Positions 61,859-64,000 of a stretch of DNA of 64,000 bases are shown here, piece after piece. Each line of letters opens with the position of its first letter. Positions within the stretch are counted from its first letter, which is position 1. The stretch comes from Spirosoma fluviale. Its GTDB lineage: Bacteria; Bacteroidota; Bacteroidia; Cytophagales; Spirosomataceae. The DNA lies in contig CAMDJW010000010.1 of assembly GCA_945901025.1 (NCBI GenBank), positions 1-64,000 on the forward strand. The letters run 5' to 3'. Under the pieces are notes generated by a model, which was given only the letters and a program-made list of their open reading frames with translations, made no database searches and was not told where the DNA came from. The position numbers and the translations under genes are program-made.

Positions 61859-62353
61859 ATGGAAACAAAAAATACAATAGTTTTTCCGGCGGAGACGTTG
61901 GATTTAGTTCAAAAAATAATGAAGCGTTACCCGGAGGGAAAGCATAAATCTGCGATACTTCCTATTTTGCATTTGGCCCAAGCTGAATGGAAATGGTGTA
62001 GTCCTGAGGTGATGGATTATGTGGCTTCTTTGCTTTCAATCGCTCCTGTAGAAGTGTATGAAGTGGCTTCTTTTTACACGATGTTTCATTTGGAGCCTGT
62101 TGGCGAGCATGTGATTGAATATTGTAGAACGGGTCCATGTTGTCTAATGGGGGGCGTGGAAGTATATGATCATTTGAAAAAACGTTTGGGAATTCAGACG
62201 GGAGAGACTACTTCTGATGGCAAGTTTACGATTAAGGAAGTGGAGTGTTTGGCGGCATGTGGTTGGGGACCTGTATTTCAAATTAGAGAAAAGTTTTATA
62301 TGCAATTAACGGCAGAGAAGGTGGATCAGATTATAGATGAACTTAGTAAATAG
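61859..62353 (+). CDS. nuoE: NADH-quinone oxidoreductase subunit E
   Basis: The 164-residue subunit carries a 2Fe-2S cluster (N1a). The four cysteine ligands are in CRTGPCCLMGG (C-x4-C) and in VECLAACGWGP (C-x3-C). It docks on NuoF. It starts 3 bp after nuoD. Confidence -1.
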   Translation: METKNTIVFPAETLDLVQKIMKRYPEGKHKSAILPILHLAQAEWKWCSPEVMDYVASLLSIAPVEVYEVASFYTMFHLEPVGEHVIEYCRTGPCCLMGGVEVYDHLKKRLGIQTGETTSDGKFTIKEVECLAACGWGPVFQIREKFYMQLTAEKVDQIIDELSK

Positions 62354-62359
62354 GCTGGA

Positions 62360-63700
62360 ATGAAAATATTAACGGAACAGATAGACGTACCAGGGATTGA
62401 AACCATTGATGTTTTTTGCAAACATGGTGGTTATCAGGCGGTGGAAAAAGCGATTAAAAAAATGACTCCTGATGAGGTAACGGAAGAGGTGAAAAAGTCA
62501 GGATTAAGGGGTCGTGGGGGAGCAGGATTTCCGGTAGGGATGAAGTGGTCTTTCTTGGCTAAGCCGGAGGGGATTCCTCGGTATTTGGTGTGTAATGCAG
62601 ATGAGTCTGAGCCTGGAACCTTTAAGGATCATTATTTGATGTGGAAATCTCCGCATACCTTGATTGAGGGAATGATTGTTTCAAGTTTTGCTTTAGGGGC
62701 TAATACCTCTTATATCTATGTGCGGGGTGAGTTGATGTATGTCATTCACATTTTGGAAAAAGCGATTCAAGAGGCTTATGATAAGGGGTATTTGGGTAAA
62801 AATATCTTGGGATCTGGCTATGATTTAGATCTTTATGTTCAGCCTGGTGGAGGCGCCTATATATGTGGCGAAGAAACGGCATTACTGGAATCATTGGAAG
62901 GCAAAAGGGGTAATCCTCGGATTAAACCTCCTTTTCCAGCGGTAAAAGGGGTGTGGCAGTGTCCTACAGTGGTGAATAATGTGGAGTCGATTGCGGCTAC
63001 TTCCTGGATCATAAATCATGGGGGTGACGCGTATGCGGCGATTGGTGTGGGAAGAAGTACGGGGACCAAATTGATTTCTGCATCGGGACATATTCGTAAG
63101 CCAGGGGTTTATGAAATTCCGTTGGGAATCACGGTGGAAGATTTTATTTATTCGGATGAATGGTGTGGCGGAATTCGGGAAGGACATAAGTTGAAAGCTG
63201 TGGTAGCAGGGGGTTCATCGGTACCTATTTTATCCGCTGAGATGATTTTGAATACGGTCGACGGGGAGAAAAGATTAATGACCTATGAATCCTTATCGGA
63301 CGGTGGATTTGCCACGGGAACGATGTTGGGTTCTGGAGGTTTTATTGTCATGGATGAAACTACTTGCATTGTGCATAATACATTGACCTTTGCTCGTTTT
63401 TATCACCATGAATCCTGTGGACAATGCTCACCTTGTCGAGAGGGAACGGGTTGGATGGACAAGGTGATTTATCGGATTGAGCATGGCAAAGGAAGAAAAG
63501 AGGACATTGATTTATTGGTCGATGTAGCCAAAAAAATAGAGGGAAATACGATTTGTCCCTTAGGAGATGCGGCTGCATGGCCGGTGGCTGCTGCGATTAG
63601 GCATTTTAGAGATGAGTTTGAATGGCACATTGAGCATCCTGAGTTAGCGATTCAGCCTGGCGCTGTCTACATGCGACCAGGTGCTAGTTGGGCCCAATAA
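62360..63700 (+). CDS. nuoF: NADH-quinone oxidoreductase subunit F
   Basis: The 446-residue subunit binds NADH, FMN and one 4Fe-4S cluster (N3). The nucleotide/FMN region has KKSGLRGRGGAGFPVGMKWSF, CNADESEPGTFKDH and the PGGGAYICGEETALLESLEG loop. The cluster ligands are HESCGQCSPCREGT and, further on, NTICPLGDAA. It is the last recognised nuo gene in the window and is followed 8 bp later by a glycosyltransferase start, not by nuoG. Confidence -1.
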   Translation: MKILTEQIDVPGIETIDVFCKHGGYQAVEKAIKKMTPDEVTEEVKKSGLRGRGGAGFPVGMKWSFLAKPEGIPRYLVCNADESEPGTFKDHYLMWKSPHTLIEGMIVSSFALGANTSYIYVRGELMYVIHILEKAIQEAYDKGYLGKNILGSGYDLDLYVQPGGGAYICGEETALLESLEGKRGNPRIKPPFPAVKGVWQCPTVVNNVESIAATSWIINHGGDAYAAIGVGRSTGTKLISASGHIRKPGVYEIPLGITVEDFIYSDEWCGGIREGHKLKAVVAGGSSVPILSAEMILNTVDGEKRLMTYESLSDGGFATGTMLGSGGFIVMDETTCIVHNTLTFARFYHHESCGQCSPCREGTGWMDKVIYRIEHGKGRKEDIDLLVDVAKKIEGNTICPLGDAAAWPVAAAIRHFRDEFEWHIEHPELAIQPGAVYMRPGASWAQ

Positions 63701-63708
63701 ACAAACCA

Positions 63709-64000
63709 ATGACTTCGAAAATTCTGTTTGTCGGTCATGATGCGAATAGTGCTGGAGCGCAAATAGTGTTATTGAATTGGTTGAAAGCGGAGGCAGGTAG
63801 AGGTAAAAAGAATTATTTGTTGTTGGAAAAAGGTGGAGACCTATTGCCTAAATATGAGCGATATGCCAAAGTTTGGGTCTGGCGAAAGGGACCTAACAAG
63901 ATTGAAAAGATTTATAAAAAAATACCTTTTCTCAAACGTGAGGATCGGATAGATCGGGAACCGAACCGGACAGAAATTGCGGTCATGGTGAAAGAATTTA
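63709..64000 (+). CDS. Glycosyltransferase (GT4-like), N-terminal part
   Basis: This frame is open from ATG 63709 to the right edge (97 residues). It begins KILFVGHDANSAGAQIVLLNWLK, the usual N-terminal nucleotide-sugar transferase Rossmann motif of GT4/group 1 enzymes with a glycine and alanine loop. YLLLEKGGDLLPKYERYAKVWVW follows. Only the acceptor-side half is seen, so donor and acceptor cannot be named. It starts 8 bp after nuoF, so it is co-transcribed with complex I genes at least from the upstream side. Confidence -1.
   Translation, partial: MTSKILFVGHDANSAGAQIVLLNWLKAEAGRGKKNYLLLEKGGDLLPKYERYAKVWVWRKGPNKIEKIYKKIPFLKREDRIDREPNRTEIAVMVKEF

Noticed and set aside
1-64000. tRNA, rRNA, riboswitch, CRISPR, insertion sequence or phage genes
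   Set aside because: I read the gaps between genes and saw no cloverleaf, repeat-spacer array, transposase, integrase or known riboswitch core. A dedicated covariance search could still find small RNAs.

Overview
This 64 kb stretch looks like chromosome from an AT-rich, free-living member of the Bacteroidota, most likely the order Cytophagales. The support is a SusC/SusD pair, Bacteroidota-only families (DUF5606, DUF5686), repeated promoter elements of the Bacteroidota type (TTTG, 19-20 bp, TAnnTTTG), few Shine-Dalgarno sequences and several TTG/GTG starts. The genus cannot be fixed from the sequence alone. I saw no tRNA, rRNA, CRISPR array, insertion sequence or prophage.

Region 1 (1-17948, all minus strand) is the accessory part. 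Read in transcription order it has two units. The first (17948-14578) encodes a gluconate 2-dehydrogenase subunit 3-like protein, a GMC flavin oxidoreductase and an SMP-30/gluconolactonase-like protein, which together look like a periplasmic sugar (or glycoside) oxidation module. The second (14269 to beyond base 1) encodes SusC, SusD, then a chain of 'Planctomycete-type' proteins: DUF2231 membrane segment + two heme domains + DUF1549/DUF1553, DUF1501, heme + DUF1549/DUF1553 lipoprotein, DUF1501, and a DUF2231 + heme + leucine-rich protein that runs off the left edge. A SusCD outer-membrane importer joined to predicted c-type cytochromes and sulfatase-fold proteins is the most unusual system here, and its substrate is unknown.

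Region 2 (18072-31799) is housekeeping: prmC, lemA with two TPM-domain genes, gmhA, a small metal-binding protein, the division/cell wall genes murD-ftsW-murG-murC-ftsQ-ftsA (no ftsZ follows ftsA) and the translation genes rplM-rpsI-rpsB-tsf. Region 3 (32046-37301) is the fatty acid/phospholipid operon DUF177(YceD)-rpmF-plsX-fabH-efp-accB-accC. Region 4 (37403-50509) holds a PAP2 phosphatase and GT39 glycosyltransferase pair, ndk, nrnA, three tandem FKBP-type isomerase lipoproteins followed by rdgB, a DUF5686 outer membrane protein, plsY, an M20 dipeptidase coupled to murQ, and a small cytochrome c. Region 5 (50543-59047) holds a DUF5606 protein, engB and hemE facing away from each other across a strikingly symmetric promoter, an NTF2-like protein, a Crp/Fnr regulator, guaB, and an apbE - SUMF1-like - Gfo/Idh/MocA run. 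Region 6 (59111-64000) is the start of the complex I operon, nuoA-F, followed not by nuoG but by a glycosyltransferase cut by the right edge.

Regulatory structure is readable by eye: four two-part promoters, about ten single -7 elements, several intrinsic terminators, and three terminator-like hairpins placed inside apparent operons directly ahead of the next gene.
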